DNA of 64,000 bases from Micromonospora chokoriensis (GTDB taxonomy: Bacteria > Actinomycetota > Actinomycetes > Mycobacteriales > Micromonosporaceae): the NCBI RefSeq assembly GCF_900091505.1, contig NZ_LT607409.1, positions 4,898,001 to 4,962,000 on the forward strand. The letters are read 5' to 3'. Position numbers and translations under genes: made by a program. Of this stretch, positions 51,669 to 62,876 are shown one piece after another. Below the pieces are notes generated by a model. It did no database searches. It saw only the letters and a program-made list of their open reading frames with translations, and was not told where the DNA came from. How positions within the stretch are numbered: position 1 is the stretch's first letter; the number at the start of each line of letters is the position of its first letter.

Positions 51669-52859
51669 TTATTCGGCCAGGTTGATGCCGATACGGCCGG
51701 CAAGCAGGCGCAACTCGTCGGGGATGGCTCGGCGCTGGGCACGCTGAGCGAGAGTCACCACTGCGTCCCGGGCGAGAGGGTTGATGGCGAACGGGATCGG
51801 CGCGGCCCGCTCAGCCTGCACGAATGCGGCGAGGGCTTCGACATCACGACGACCGCCATCCGCGAGCGCTCGCCCGATGTCGAGCCAGTACGACAGTTGG
51901 CGATTCGACGCCTTAAGCACCTGCGGTCGGATCGCCCTGGACAGCTCGATCACCTTGCCGGACTCGCCCTGCTCGGCGGCGATTGACATCTTCCAAAGCC
52001 CGACATTCGTCGGCCCGAAACAGCAACCGTTGAAGCCGCCGCCGTCGGCCGGGTCTCCGAGACTCGCCGCCTCGCGCGCTGCCTCCGCAAGGTGGTCACG
52101 AGCAACATCCGGGCGAGCGTCCACGGTCGAGGCCAGCGCAGCCATGAGGTGGAGCTGACCGAGCATCTGCCGTACCCGTACGTCGGCGGCATCTCCTTGC
52201 AACTCCTCCAGCGACCGGTCAGCGGACCTCGCCGCCAAGCGGGCTGACTCGATGGGCAAGCTCTGCGCGTACACGAACCGGGACGCACCGATCCACGCTC
52301 GGTCCTCGACGCCCTCGGCAGCCGAAACCGAAACCCGGGCGGCACTGAGGGCCAGATGGCGGTAGCCCAGGTGCCGAAGGCAGGTGGAGGCCAGATAGGC
52401 GACCTGGGCGAGCGCCGTCCCACCCAGGGCGGCAGCTTCGAGCAGCAGGACCGGGAGGATACGGGCCAAGGCCGGGTAGTTGCAGGCATTGCGGAGCTGA
52501 TCAGCGCGGGCGATCTCGTCCGCGAGGCGTTCCGCTGTGTAGGTCGATAGGCGGCGCTCGCCATCCTCGATCTCGATCAGGGCCGACCAGATCGTCGGAA
52601 CACACTCGGCGGCGCCCTCGCGGGCCGGATCCCCGGATTCGGTGCCCTGGCCAAGCAGGTCAGCCACCGTGACCTGGAGTGCAGCAGCAAGAGCGACCAG
52701 AGTGGAGCGGCGGTCGATCGTCTTTCGGCCGGACTCCACCTGCGACACGTACGATTGGGTGACGCCAGCAAGCCCAGCGAGGACAGCCTGAGTCATCCCA
52801 CCACGGCGCATTCGCCAGTACCGGATCCTGGCACCGATGGTGTCTGACCTCTTCACCAT
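51669..52859 (-). CDS. XRE-family regulator with TPR-like domain, tandem copy 2
   Basis: This 396-residue protein is the paralogue of the gene at 49650-50840, with the same domain order (helix-turn-helix about 10-64, helical region about 85-390) and near-identical N-terminal 90 residues. Differences are scattered through the sensor part, for example LQGDAADVRVRQMLG against LQVDASDERVRQMLG. The shared 3' flank shows that a segment of about 1.25 kb was duplicated, with the membrane protein gene now between the copies. It starts at ATG 52859. The gap to treZ (52860-53136) holds nothing clear. Confidence 0.88.
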   Translation of the reverse strand: MVKRSDTIGARIRYWRMRRGGMTQAVLAGLAGVTQSYVSQVESGRKTIDRRSTLVALAAALQVTVADLLGQGTESGDPAREGAAECVPTIWSALIEIEDGERRLSTYTAERLADEIARADQLRNACNYPALARILPVLLLEAAALGGTALAQVAYLASTCLRHLGYRHLALSAARVSVSAAEGVEDRAWIGASRFVYAQSLPIESARLAARSADRSLEELQGDAADVRVRQMLGQLHLMAALASTVDARPDVARDHLAEAAREAASLGDPADGGGFNGCCFGPTNVGLWKMSIAAEQGESGKVIELSRAIRPQVLKASNRQLSYWLDIGRALADGGRRDVEALAAFVQAERAAPIPFAINPLARDAVVTLAQRAQRRAIPDELRLLAGRIGINLAE

Positions 52860-53136
52860 GCCTTCACTCACTTCCAACAGTGGACCGAGAGCGCGACCAC
52901 GCCCTACCAGCCAGCACCGTTCGGACGGTACACCGACGGAGCGACCAACCCATGATGTTGATTGCCCGAATAACCGCACCTTGCGCAGTCACACCGCGCC
53001 AAAGCGTCAAGGTTGGCTACGGTCGCCTTGCGACTATGGCCGGCGGTCCGGCACCGAGCAGATCAGCGACCTGAGTCAAGCGGCGGCAGCTAGACGGCGC
53101 AGCCGTCACAGGATCCAGTCAACGATCCGCGCCAGA

Positions 53137-54861
53137 TCAAAGCGCCACGATCGCCGCAGTCTCCGCAGGCAGCTCGATCCGGTCCCGCATCACCGTGACC
53201 CCCTCCCCCGTAGCCAGCAGCACCCGCCGAGCCACCCCAGGCATCGACACCCCTTGCCCCCGCCCAGCGAAGTTCGCCACCACAAGCGTGTCCCCCCGCC
53301 GCATCACCAGGAACTGGTCCCCGTGCTGCACAGAAACCGCGTGCAAACGAGGATCCGACAGGTCCGAATTAGAACGACGCAACGAGATCAACCGCTGGTA
53401 GAACGACAGCATCGAGGCATGCTCGGGCTTGTCCAGCTCCGCCCAGTCCAGCCGCGACCGGGTGAACGTCTCCGGGTCCTGCGGGTCAGGCACGTCCCCC
53501 TCCGGCCACCCGTGCGACGCGAACTCCCGCCGCCGCCCGGTCCGCACCGCAGAGGCCAACTCCGGCTCCGGGTGCGACGTGAAGAACTGCCACGGCGTGG
53601 AAGCGGCCCACTCCTCCCCCATGAACAACATGGGAGTGAAGGGCGCGGTCAGCAGCAGCACAGCCCCGACCCGCACCAGCGCAGGCGACAGCGAGGCAGA
53701 GATCCGATCCCCGGTGGCCCGGTTCCCGATCTGATCATGGTTCTGGAGATATGCGACGAGCCGGTGCCCCGGCACCCGCGCATCCAGCGGTCGCCCGTGG
53801 TGCCGGTTGCGGAAGCTCGACCAGGTGCCCGCGTGGAAGAACCCGCCGGTCAGCACGTCCGACAGCGTCTCCAGGGAGCCGAAGTCCCCGTAGTAGCCCT
53901 GCCGCTCCCCCGTCAGCAACGTGTGCAGCGCGTGGTGGGCGTCGTCGTTCCACTGGGCGTGCAGCCCGAACCCGCCAGCCTCCCGAGGGGTGATCAGCCG
54001 GGGGTCGTTGAGGTCGGACTCCGCGATCAGCGACAGCGGCCGTCCCAGATGAGTCGACAAGGATTCAACAGAAACCGCCAGCTCTTCGAGCAGAGGAACC
54101 GCCCGGGTGTCGGGCAACGCGTGCACGGCGTCCAGGCGCAGCCCGTCGACGTGGTAGTCGCGCAGCCACATGAGCACGCTGTCGATGATGTAGCGGCGTA
54201 CCTCGTCGGAGTGCGGGCCGTCCAGGTTGATCGAGCGGCCCCAACTGTTGCTCTGCTCGGCCAGGTAGGGGCCGAACCGCGGCGCGTAGGCCCCGGAGGG
54301 CCCGAAATGGTTGTAGACAACGTCGAGGATCACCCCCAACCCCTTGGCATGGGCGGCGTCGACGAACCGTTTCAGGCCGTCGGGACCGCCGTAGGGCTCG
54401 TGCGGGGCATACCAGCAGACGCCGTCGTACCCCCAGTTGTGTTCGCCGTTGAAGGCGTTGACCGGGAGCAGTTCGATCAGGTCGACGCCGAGGTTCACCA
54501 GGTGGTCGAGGCGGTCGATGGCCGCGTCGAAGGTGCCCTCCGGGGTGAAGGTGCCGATGTGCAGCTCGTAGAGGATGCTGCCGGGCAGCTGCCGGCCCGT
54601 CCAGGAGGAATCACTCCACTGGAACGCAAGATGGTCGTAGCGGCGGCTCGGCCCGTGCACACCCGCAGGCTGCCACGGGGAACGGGGGTCGGGCAGCGGG
54701 GTTTCGTCGTCGTTCAGCAGAAAGGAGTAGTCGGGGCCGGCGTCGGGAACGTCGACCCGCCACCAGCCGTCAGCGGCGGCGTTCATCTCGTGGTCGGTGT
54801 CGCCGGCCAGGCGCAGTCGCACCCGGGTGGCGTCCGGCGCCCAGACGGAGAATTCGGTCAT
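53137..54861 (-). CDS. treZ: Malto-oligosyltrehalose trehalohydrolase
   Basis: This 574-residue GH13 enzyme releases trehalose from maltooligosyl-trehalose, the last step of the TreY-TreZ route. An N-terminal beta-sandwich (1-90) is followed by the (beta/alpha)8 barrel with VVYNHFGPSG, DGLRLDAVHALPD (nucleophile Asp), SLIAESDLNDPRL (acid Glu), and LQNHDQIGNR (third acidic residue). A C-terminal beta-domain ends the protein. The start ATG at 54861 overlaps the treY stop by 4 nt (ATGA), so the two are translationally coupled. Length is normal for TreZ. Confidence 0.95.
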   Translation of the reverse strand: MTEFSVWAPDATRVRLRLAGDTDHEMNAAADGWWRVDVPDAGPDYSFLLNDDETPLPDPRSPWQPAGVHGPSRRYDHLAFQWSDSSWTGRQLPGSILYELHIGTFTPEGTFDAAIDRLDHLVNLGVDLIELLPVNAFNGEHNWGYDGVCWYAPHEPYGGPDGLKRFVDAAHAKGLGVILDVVYNHFGPSGAYAPRFGPYLAEQSNSWGRSINLDGPHSDEVRRYIIDSVLMWLRDYHVDGLRLDAVHALPDTRAVPLLEELAVSVESLSTHLGRPLSLIAESDLNDPRLITPREAGGFGLHAQWNDDAHHALHTLLTGERQGYYGDFGSLETLSDVLTGGFFHAGTWSSFRNRHHGRPLDARVPGHRLVAYLQNHDQIGNRATGDRISASLSPALVRVGAVLLLTAPFTPMLFMGEEWAASTPWQFFTSHPEPELASAVRTGRRREFASHGWPEGDVPDPQDPETFTRSRLDWAELDKPEHASMLSFYQRLISLRRSNSDLSDPRLHAVSVQHGDQFLVMRRGDTLVVANFAGRGQGVSMPGVARRVLLATGEGVTVMRDRIELPAETAAIVAL

Positions 54862-57164
54862 GAAGCGGCCTCCTCGGCGGCGGTGAGAGGAGCCAGGAGA
54901 GCGACGGGGTAGTCGGCCAGAAGATTGTCCAGCGGAATCTCCTCGCCACTGTAGACCCGCCCGGTGAACAGGTCCTTCACATCGTGAACAGGAAGCGACA
55001 GGGCTGTGTCACACCACCCGCCGGCACGGGCCAGGCGCAGCGGCAGGCGGGTCGCCACGGTGATCGCGCCACCCCGGTCGAACGCCACCACGTGGCGGCT
55101 CACCCGCCCGTGCGCGGCCACCGGCCGGTAGGTGGTGAACAGCTCCGGGTGCGCCCGCCGCAACCGCAGCGTCCGCGACACGACGAGCAGCTTCGCCGCT
55201 CCGTCGGTGTCGACCGGGGGACGCCAGCCGCCGTCGAGGCGTGCCAGCAGCTCTCGGCGTACGTCGAAGTCGACCGGCCGGCGGTTGTCCGGGTCGACCA
55301 GGGAGTTGTCCCACAGCTCGGTGCCCTGGTAGGTGTCCGGCACCCCGGGCATGGTGAGTTGGATCAGCTTCTGCCCCAGCGAGTTGGACCAGCCGGCCGG
55401 GGTGATCGCGGCGGCGAGTTCGGTCAGCTCGTCGTGCAGGCTCGGGTCGTCGTACATGCGGTCGACCACGTCGTGCAGCGCCTGCTCGAAGACCGGGTCC
55501 GGGTCCGCCCAACTGGTCGAGGCCGCGGCCTCCCGGGCGGCCTTCTCGACGTACGCGTGCAGCCGCTCCCGCTCGATCGGCCACGCGCCGACGGCGGTCT
55601 GCCAGAGCAGGTGGGCGAACGCCGGGTCGGGCAGCGGAGCGTACTCCATCCAGGTTTTGACCTGCTCCGCCCAGCGGCCCGGCAGCTCGCTGAGCACGGC
55701 GAGGCGGGCGCGGATGTCCTCGCTGCGTTTGGTGTCGTGGGTGGAGAGGGTGGTCATGCTCGCGGGCCAGCGGACCTGCTGGGCGGAGGCGAAGCGGTGG
55801 AACTCCGCCGGTGGCACCCCGAAGCGGGTGGGGTTGTCGCCGACCTCGTTGAGCGCCACGAACCGGGTCCACCGGTAGAACGCGGTGTCCTCCACGCCCT
55901 TGGCCATCACCGCGCCGGTGAGCTGCGGGAACCGCATGCCCAGCTCGTCGTGGGGGTCGCGCAGGCGGCGGGTGATCGCGTCCAGGGCGCGGGCCAGGTC
56001 GGGGCGGCGGCGGCCGGCCTCGGAGCGGGCGGCGGCGAGGTGCCGGGCGCCGTCGGGCGGGTAGCCCCGGTAGACGTCGAACGCGGCGGCCAGCTCGGCG
56101 AGCGCCGCGCGGGCCTGCTCGGTGGGCACCTCGGGGGCGAGGGCCGCCAACCGGGTCAGCTCGGCGGCGAGCAGACGGGTCGCGGCGGCCATCTTGGTGG
56201 AGTGGGTCAGGTCCTCCCAGGAGGTCTGCCGGCCGTTGAGGTGGGTGTCCAGCACCGTGAAGTCGCCCTCGGCGTCGATGTCGATGAAGAGCCCACCGAC
56301 CATGGCCAGGGCGTCGTAGCCGGTGGTGCCGTCCACCGGCCAGTCCGGCAGCTCCTCGCCGTACTCCAGGATCTTCTCCACCACGAGCCAGGCGTCCGGG
56401 GCGGCCTCCCGCAATCGGGCCAGGTAGCCGGCCGGGTCGCGCAGGCCGTCCGGGTGGTCGACGCGGATGCCGTCGACCTCCCCGGCGGCGGCCCAGCGCA
56501 GGATCAGCTCGTGGGTGGCGGCGAACACCGCCGGGTCCTCCACGCGCAGGCCGGCCAGGGTCGTGATGGCGAAGAACCGGCGGTACGTCAGCTCGGCGTC
56601 ACCCCGACGCCACGACACCAGCTCGTAGTGCTGCCGGTCATGCACCGTGCGGGCGTCGCCGTCGCCGGTGCCGTCGGCCACCGGGAAGCGGTGCTCGTGG
56701 TAGCGCAGCTCCCCGTCGACCAGCTTGAGGTCGTCCACTGCGGCCGGGTCGTCGGCCAGGACCGGCAGCAGCAGCCGGCCCCGGTCCCAGTCGATGTCGA
56801 ACCAGTCGGCGTACGACGAGTCGCGCCCCCGGCGCAGCACGTCCCACCAGGCCGGGTTGGCCGGCGCGACGGCGATCCCGGCGTGGTTGGGCACGATGTC
56901 GACGACCAGGCCGAGCTGCTTGTCGCGCAGGGCGCGCAGCAACCGCTGCCGGGCGGCCTCCCCGCCCAGCTCCGGGTTGACAGCCCGGTGGTCCACCACG
57001 TCGTAGCCGTGCTGGGAGCCGGGCGTCGCGGTCAGCAGCGGGGCCGTGTAGAGGTGGCTGACACCGAGGTCGTTCAGATAGTCGAGGATCGCTGCGGTCG
57101 CGTCCAGGTCGAAGCCGGGGCGGACCTGGATGCGGTAGGTGGCCTTCGGAGGGGTGGCCGGCAT
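54858..57164 (-). CDS. treY: Malto-oligosyltrehalose synthase
   Basis: This 768-residue GH13 enzyme converts the reducing-end glucose of maltooligosaccharides from an alpha-1,4 to an alpha,alpha-1,1 linkage. Signature blocks are ATYRIQVRPGFDLDATAAIL and GVSHLYTAPLLTATPGSQHG at the start, VDIVPNHAG, DGIRVDHPDGLRDP (nucleophile Asp), VEKILEYGEELP (acid Glu), and STHDTKRSEDIRARL. The long central insertion typical of TreY is present. It starts one base after the glgX stop and overlaps treZ by 4 nt, forming a tight operon. Confidence 0.95.
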   Translation of the reverse strand: MPATPPKATYRIQVRPGFDLDATAAILDYLNDLGVSHLYTAPLLTATPGSQHGYDVVDHRAVNPELGGEAARQRLLRALRDKQLGLVVDIVPNHAGIAVAPANPAWWDVLRRGRDSSYADWFDIDWDRGRLLLPVLADDPAAVDDLKLVDGELRYHEHRFPVADGTGDGDARTVHDRQHYELVSWRRGDAELTYRRFFAITTLAGLRVEDPAVFAATHELILRWAAAGEVDGIRVDHPDGLRDPAGYLARLREAAPDAWLVVEKILEYGEELPDWPVDGTTGYDALAMVGGLFIDIDAEGDFTVLDTHLNGRQTSWEDLTHSTKMAAATRLLAAELTRLAALAPEVPTEQARAALAELAAAFDVYRGYPPDGARHLAAARSEAGRRRPDLARALDAITRRLRDPHDELGMRFPQLTGAVMAKGVEDTAFYRWTRFVALNEVGDNPTRFGVPPAEFHRFASAQQVRWPASMTTLSTHDTKRSEDIRARLAVLSELPGRWAEQVKTWMEYAPLPDPAFAHLLWQTAVGAWPIERERLHAYVEKAAREAAASTSWADPDPVFEQALHDVVDRMYDDPSLHDELTELAAAITPAGWSNSLGQKLIQLTMPGVPDTYQGTELWDNSLVDPDNRRPVDFDVRRELLARLDGGWRPPVDTDGAAKLLVVSRTLRLRRAHPELFTTYRPVAAHGRVSRHVVAFDRGGAITVATRLPLRLARAGGWCDTALSLPVHDVKDLFTGRVYSGEEIPLDNLLADYPVALLAPLTAAEEAAS

Positions 57165-57165
57165 G

Positions 57166-59283
<2,118 letters not shown>

Positions 59284-59596
59284 GTCGCTCCCTTGCCCAT
59301 GGTGAGGTGCGCGCCGGCCGACGCTGCCCGCACGCAAGCGGGTAGTGCCCCCGGCCCGGCCGCGCCAATCCATCCTTTCAGGCGCTGCCCGGAAACCACC
59401 CGTCTGATGTGCGGTAAACCCTCAGGTGTTGTCCGTCACGATGGCCGTTTTCGAGATGCGTTCTGGGGTCGGATGGACTTTCCTTGATCGGGGACAAGCG
59501 TTCGCGCGTGCCCGCCAGGCCCTCGGCCGCCCTTTCACCACTCACTCCGCCGCCACTGACGCCGGCGCATACCACCATGCATGGACGGAGATTGAT

Positions 59597-61054
59597 GTGA
59601 CGACCCTGCGGGTCGACGAGCAGCTCGCTGCCACCAAGGACCGGGCCCACCGGCCCACGCTCACCTCGCGGCACCCGCTACCCGCGTCCTCCGGGCCCGC
59701 CGCTGTCGTTTCGACACAGCCCGGCGCGGTCGTGCCGGCGCAGTCCGGCCCCGGGGTGCCCCCGCAGACCCGCCGCATCCTCATGCTGTCCTGGGAGTAC
59801 CCGCCGGTGCTCGTCGGTGGCCTCGGCCGCCACGTGCACGCGCTGTCGGTGGCCCTGGCCGCCGCCGGCCACGAGGTCACCGTCGTCACCCGCCACACCG
59901 ACGGCGCACCCCTGGAGGAGTACGCCGACGGCGTGCGCATCCTGCGCGCCCCCGAGGACCCGGTCACCTTCCCCCTCGCCACCAACAGCCTGCTGGCCTG
60001 GACCATGGCGTTCAACCACACCCTCACCCGCACCGCCCTGCGCGCCACCCAGGCCGGCTCGTACGACGTCATCCACGCCCACGACTGGCTCGTCGCGCAC
60101 ACCGCCATGACGTTGCGCGACCACCTGGACATCCCGCTGGTCAGCACCATCCACGCCACCGAGGCCGGCCGGCACCAGGGCTGGCTGCCGGAGGAGATGA
60201 ACCGCACCATCCACGGTGTCGAACAGTGGCTCAGCAGCGAGTCCAACCGGGTGATCGTCTGCTCCGGGTACATGCGCGACGAGGTGAACGCGCTCTTCGG
60301 CGTACCGGCCGGACGCGTCGACGTGGTCGCCAACGGCGTCGAGCCGCACCGCTGGCGGGTGCCCGCCCGCGCCGTCGCCGCTGCCCGGGCCCGGTTCGCC
60401 GGGAACGGCCCGCTGGTCACCTTCGCCGGTCGCCTCGTGTACGAGAAGGGCGTCCAGCACCTGATCGCCGCACTCCCCCGACTGCGCGAGCGCCACCCCG
60501 GGCTGCGTGCCGTGATCGCCGGCGACGGCCCGTACCGCGCCGAACTGGAAGCCGAGGTGCACCGCCGTGGTCTGGGCGGCATGGTCACCATGCCCGGCTT
60601 CCTCGGCGGCACCGACCTGCCGGCGCTGATGGCCGCGTCCGACTGCTTCGCCGTGCCGAGCATCTACGAGCCGTTCGGCATGGTGGCATTGGAAGGCGCC
60701 GCCGCCGGCGCACCCCTGGCCGTCTCCGCCACCGGCGGCCTCGCCGAGATCGTCGAACCGGGCGTCACCGGAATGACCTTCCGCCCACACGACCCGGACA
60801 GCCTCGCCGACGCCGTCGACGCGCTCCTGTCCGACCCCGACCGGTCCCGCGTCATGGCCCGCCGCGCCCGTCGGATGGTCCACGACCAGTACGGCTGGGC
60901 GGCCATCGCCCACCGCACCGCCGCCAGCTACGCCGCCGCCATCCACTCCGACGCCACGTTCACCGCCGAACGTGCCGAGCGGCGGATGTCCCAGGGTCGT
61001 GCGCTACCGGCACTCCCCGACGGCAACCTGCTGGCCGCCGCCGGCCTGCGCTGA
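59597..61054 (+). CDS. GT4 glycosyltransferase, glycogen/maltose-1-phosphate synthase type
   Basis: This 485-residue enzyme is a GT-B fold, family 4 glycosyltransferase: WEYPPVLVGGLGRHVHALS in the N-terminal domain (acceptor side), VIHAHDWLVAHTAM, FAGRLVYEKGVQHLIAALP in the linker of the C-terminal domain, and PSIYEPFGMVALEGAAAGAP, the E-x7-E nucleotide-sugar site. In actinobacteria this type (GlgA/GlgM) uses ADP-glucose to make alpha-1,4-glucan or maltose-1-phosphate. I chose GTG 59597 (GGAG six bases upstream). The first 55 residues form a disordered Pro/Ala-rich stretch. It is divergent from the glgX-treY-treZ operon. Confidence 0.85.
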   Translation: MTTLRVDEQLAATKDRAHRPTLTSRHPLPASSGPAAVVSTQPGAVVPAQSGPGVPPQTRRILMLSWEYPPVLVGGLGRHVHALSVALAAAGHEVTVVTRHTDGAPLEEYADGVRILRAPEDPVTFPLATNSLLAWTMAFNHTLTRTALRATQAGSYDVIHAHDWLVAHTAMTLRDHLDIPLVSTIHATEAGRHQGWLPEEMNRTIHGVEQWLSSESNRVIVCSGYMRDEVNALFGVPAGRVDVVANGVEPHRWRVPARAVAAARARFAGNGPLVTFAGRLVYEKGVQHLIAALPRLRERHPGLRAVIAGDGPYRAELEAEVHRRGLGGMVTMPGFLGGTDLPALMAASDCFAVPSIYEPFGMVALEGAAAGAPLAVSATGGLAEIVEPGVTGMTFRPHDPDSLADAVDALLSDPDRSRVMARRARRMVHDQYGWAAIAHRTAASYAAAIHSDATFTAERAERRMSQGRALPALPDGNLLAAAGLR

Positions 61055-61074
61055 CCTCGGGGGCCCCGCCACCC

Positions 61075-61260
61075 GGCACCACGCCCCTCGGCACCACGCC
61101 ACCCCGGCACCACGCCACCCCGGCGCCACGCCACCCCGGCGCCGCGCCACCCCGGCACCACGCCACCCCGGCACCACGCCACTCGGCGCCGCGGGGCGCG
61201 CGCCACTCGGCGCCGCGGGGCGCGCGCCCCGGCCCCTCGGCGCTGCGCCCCGCCCCCCGC
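61075..61260. repeat. 16-bp minisatellite and second GC-rich repeat
   Basis: About seven units of GGCACCACGCCACCCC and variants (61075 to about 61185), then two copies of GGCGCCGCGGGGCGCGCGCC. They follow the GT4 gene directly and precede palindromic element copy B. Confidence 0.85.
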
Positions 61261-61261
61261 G

Positions 61262-61342
61262 CGTGATCAACTCGCGTTCCTTGAAGTCGGGGTGTCCTTG
61301 CGTCTCGGACACCCCGACTTCCTGCAAACCGAGTCGATCACG
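61262..61342. repeat. Palindromic intergenic element, copy B
   Basis: An 81-bp palindrome with ~36-bp arms: CGTGATCAACTCG at the left, AAGTCGGGGTGTCC in the inner arm, and the matching complement ending CGAGTCGATCACG, around a 9-nt loop. It is the best-preserved of the three copies in this window. Confidence 0.85.
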
Positions 61343-61442
61343 CGCGCCCGGCCGCCCAACGTGATGCACACCGACGCCGGCCGCGCTCAGCCCGCGCCGC
61401 CCGACACGGCGCTCGACCCCCACCTCGTCGCCGCGCTCAATC

Positions 61443-61575
61443 CGCACGACCCACCGCCGCGCCCCACCCACACGACCCCGCACCGCGCCCCATTCGCACG
61501 ACCCACCACCGCACCGCGCCCCACCCACACGACCCCCGCACCGCACCGCGCCCCACCCACACGACCCACCGCCGC
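61443..61575. repeat. Irregular ~30-bp tandem repeats
   Basis: Repeats of CACACGACCC-CCGC-ACCGCGCCCCACC in four or more degenerate copies. The whole stretch 61055-61752 holds no credible gene. Confidence 0.65.
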
Positions 61576-61752
61576 GCTCGGTCGACTTCATATCGCCGAC
61601 CTGGCGGTAACGCCGCGCCGGGACACCGCCACATCGGCGACACGGAGACGATCGACGCCCGCTCGGTCCACGACCCGCTCCGTGAACGTGACGACCGATG
61701 AGCGGCGTCTTGCCGCGCGGCGGGGACCTGTCGGGGCTGCCAGAATGTGCGG

Positions 61753-62397
61753 ATGTCTCGCCCTGTCGACGCCCTGGATTCCGCGTTCCCGATTGCCGCT
61801 TCCATCGCCTTGGACCTGATCCGCCGCCCCGAAGTGTCGGAGCAGTGGTCGCGCCCGAGTGCGCTCCCGCACCTCTCCATCGGCGGTTTGGCGTGCCACC
61901 TGGGACGTCAGGCGATCCGGGCGGCGGAGCTGCTGCCGACGCCGAGCGACCTGCCGGTGTTGGAGTCGGCCGACAACCACTACGAGCGGGCCGCCTGGGT
62001 CAGCGAGGGCACCCCGGACGCCGCCTCGGTCGCCGTGAGCAACGACGAGGAAGAAGCGGCCCGAGGCCCCGCCGACCTGCACGCCCGATCCGCCGCCGCA
62101 GTGAAGGAGGCGGGCGACCTGCTGGGACGCGGCGCGGCCCGGGACGTCGTACCCATTCCGTGGCAGGGCTGGGCCCTGCGGCGCGGTGACTTCCTGCTCA
62201 CCCGCCAGTTGGAGATCGTGGTCCACTCCGACGACCTCGCGGTGAGCATCGGCGTGCCCACGCCGGAGTTCCCGGCGGAGGTCTTCGAGCCCGTCTGCGA
62301 CCTGCTGGTCCGGCTGGCCGTTCGCCGCCGCGGGCAGTCCGCGCTGATCAGCGCGTTGAGCCGCAGCGAACGGGCACAGGACATCTCCGCCTTCTGA
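61753..62397 (+). CDS. Maleylpyruvate isomerase/DinB-fold family protein
   Basis: This 214-residue protein resembles the mycothiol-dependent maleylpyruvate isomerase N-terminal (DinB-like four-helix) family. LSIGGLACHLGRQAIRAAEL carries the first His typical of the metal site, and TRQLEIVVHSDDLAVSIG carries the closing H-x-x-D motif. In this family these histidines bind a metal for thiol (mycothiol)-dependent chemistry; the substrate is unknown. ATG 61753 and GTG 61747 are both possible starts. A palindromic element (copy C) follows directly. Confidence 0.72.
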   Translation: MSRPVDALDSAFPIAASIALDLIRRPEVSEQWSRPSALPHLSIGGLACHLGRQAIRAAELLPTPSDLPVLESADNHYERAAWVSEGTPDAASVAVSNDEEEAARGPADLHARSAAAVKEAGDLLGRGAARDVVPIPWQGWALRRGDFLLTRQLEIVVHSDDLAVSIGVPTPEFPAEVFEPVCDLLVRLAVRRRGQSALISALSRSERAQDISAF

Positions 62398-62409
62398 CCC
62401 ACCGCCCCG

Positions 62410-62492
62410 GCTTGATCGACTCGGTTTCCGTGAAGGCGCGGTATCCCAGCGCCGCCGATGCCCCGACTTCCAGGAACCCGAGTCGATCAAGC
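62410..62492. repeat. Palindromic intergenic element, copy C
   Basis: An 83-bp imperfect palindrome from GCTTGATCGACTCGGTTTCC to CGAGTCGATCAAGC. It sits between the convergent ends of the DinB-fold gene and, further on, the citrate synthase gene. Confidence 0.8.
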
Positions 62493-62527
62493 CCGCCTGA
62501 CCGGGCCGGGACCGTCGAACGACGACA

Positions 62528-62755
62528 GGCCGACGCGACCGACACGACCGACGTAAGGCGACCGGCCGACATCACCGACGCAAGGCGACCGGCCGACGCG
62601 ACCGACACCACCGACGCAAGGCGACCGGCCGACGCGACCGACACCACCGACGCAAGGCGACCGGCCGACACCACCGACACCACCGACGCAAGGCGACCGG
62701 CCGACACCACCGACACCACCGACGCAAGGCGACCGGCCAACGCAGCCCACCGAAG
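62528..62755. repeat. 36-bp tandem repeat, about six copies
   Basis: The unit is CGACGCAAGGCGACCGGC followed by an 18-bp variable half of the type CGACnnnACCGACACCAC. One copy is half-length. Because 36 is a multiple of 3, the minus strand reads as a 12-residue Val/Ser/Ala repeat, but no ribosome site supports translation. Confidence 0.85.
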
Positions 62756-62792
62756 GCGACAGGCCGCCGACCCGAGCGGATCGACGGCCTGC

Positions 62793-62860
62793 GGTGGTAC
62801 GACGAACGGTGGTACGACGAGCGGTGGTACGACGAGCGGTGGTACGACGAACGGTGGTGC
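62793..62860. repeat. 15-bp tandem repeat, about 4.5 copies
   Basis: Units of GGTGGTACGACGAAC or ...GAGC start at 62793, 62808, 62823 and 62838, with a partial copy at 62853, ending 17 bp before the citrate synthase stop codon. Confidence 0.9.
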
Positions 62861-62876
62861 TATAGAGCGACGGAGG

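Noticed and set aside
62528..62860. CRISPR-like repeats
   Set aside because: The repeats are directly adjacent units with no unique spacers, and no cas gene is near.
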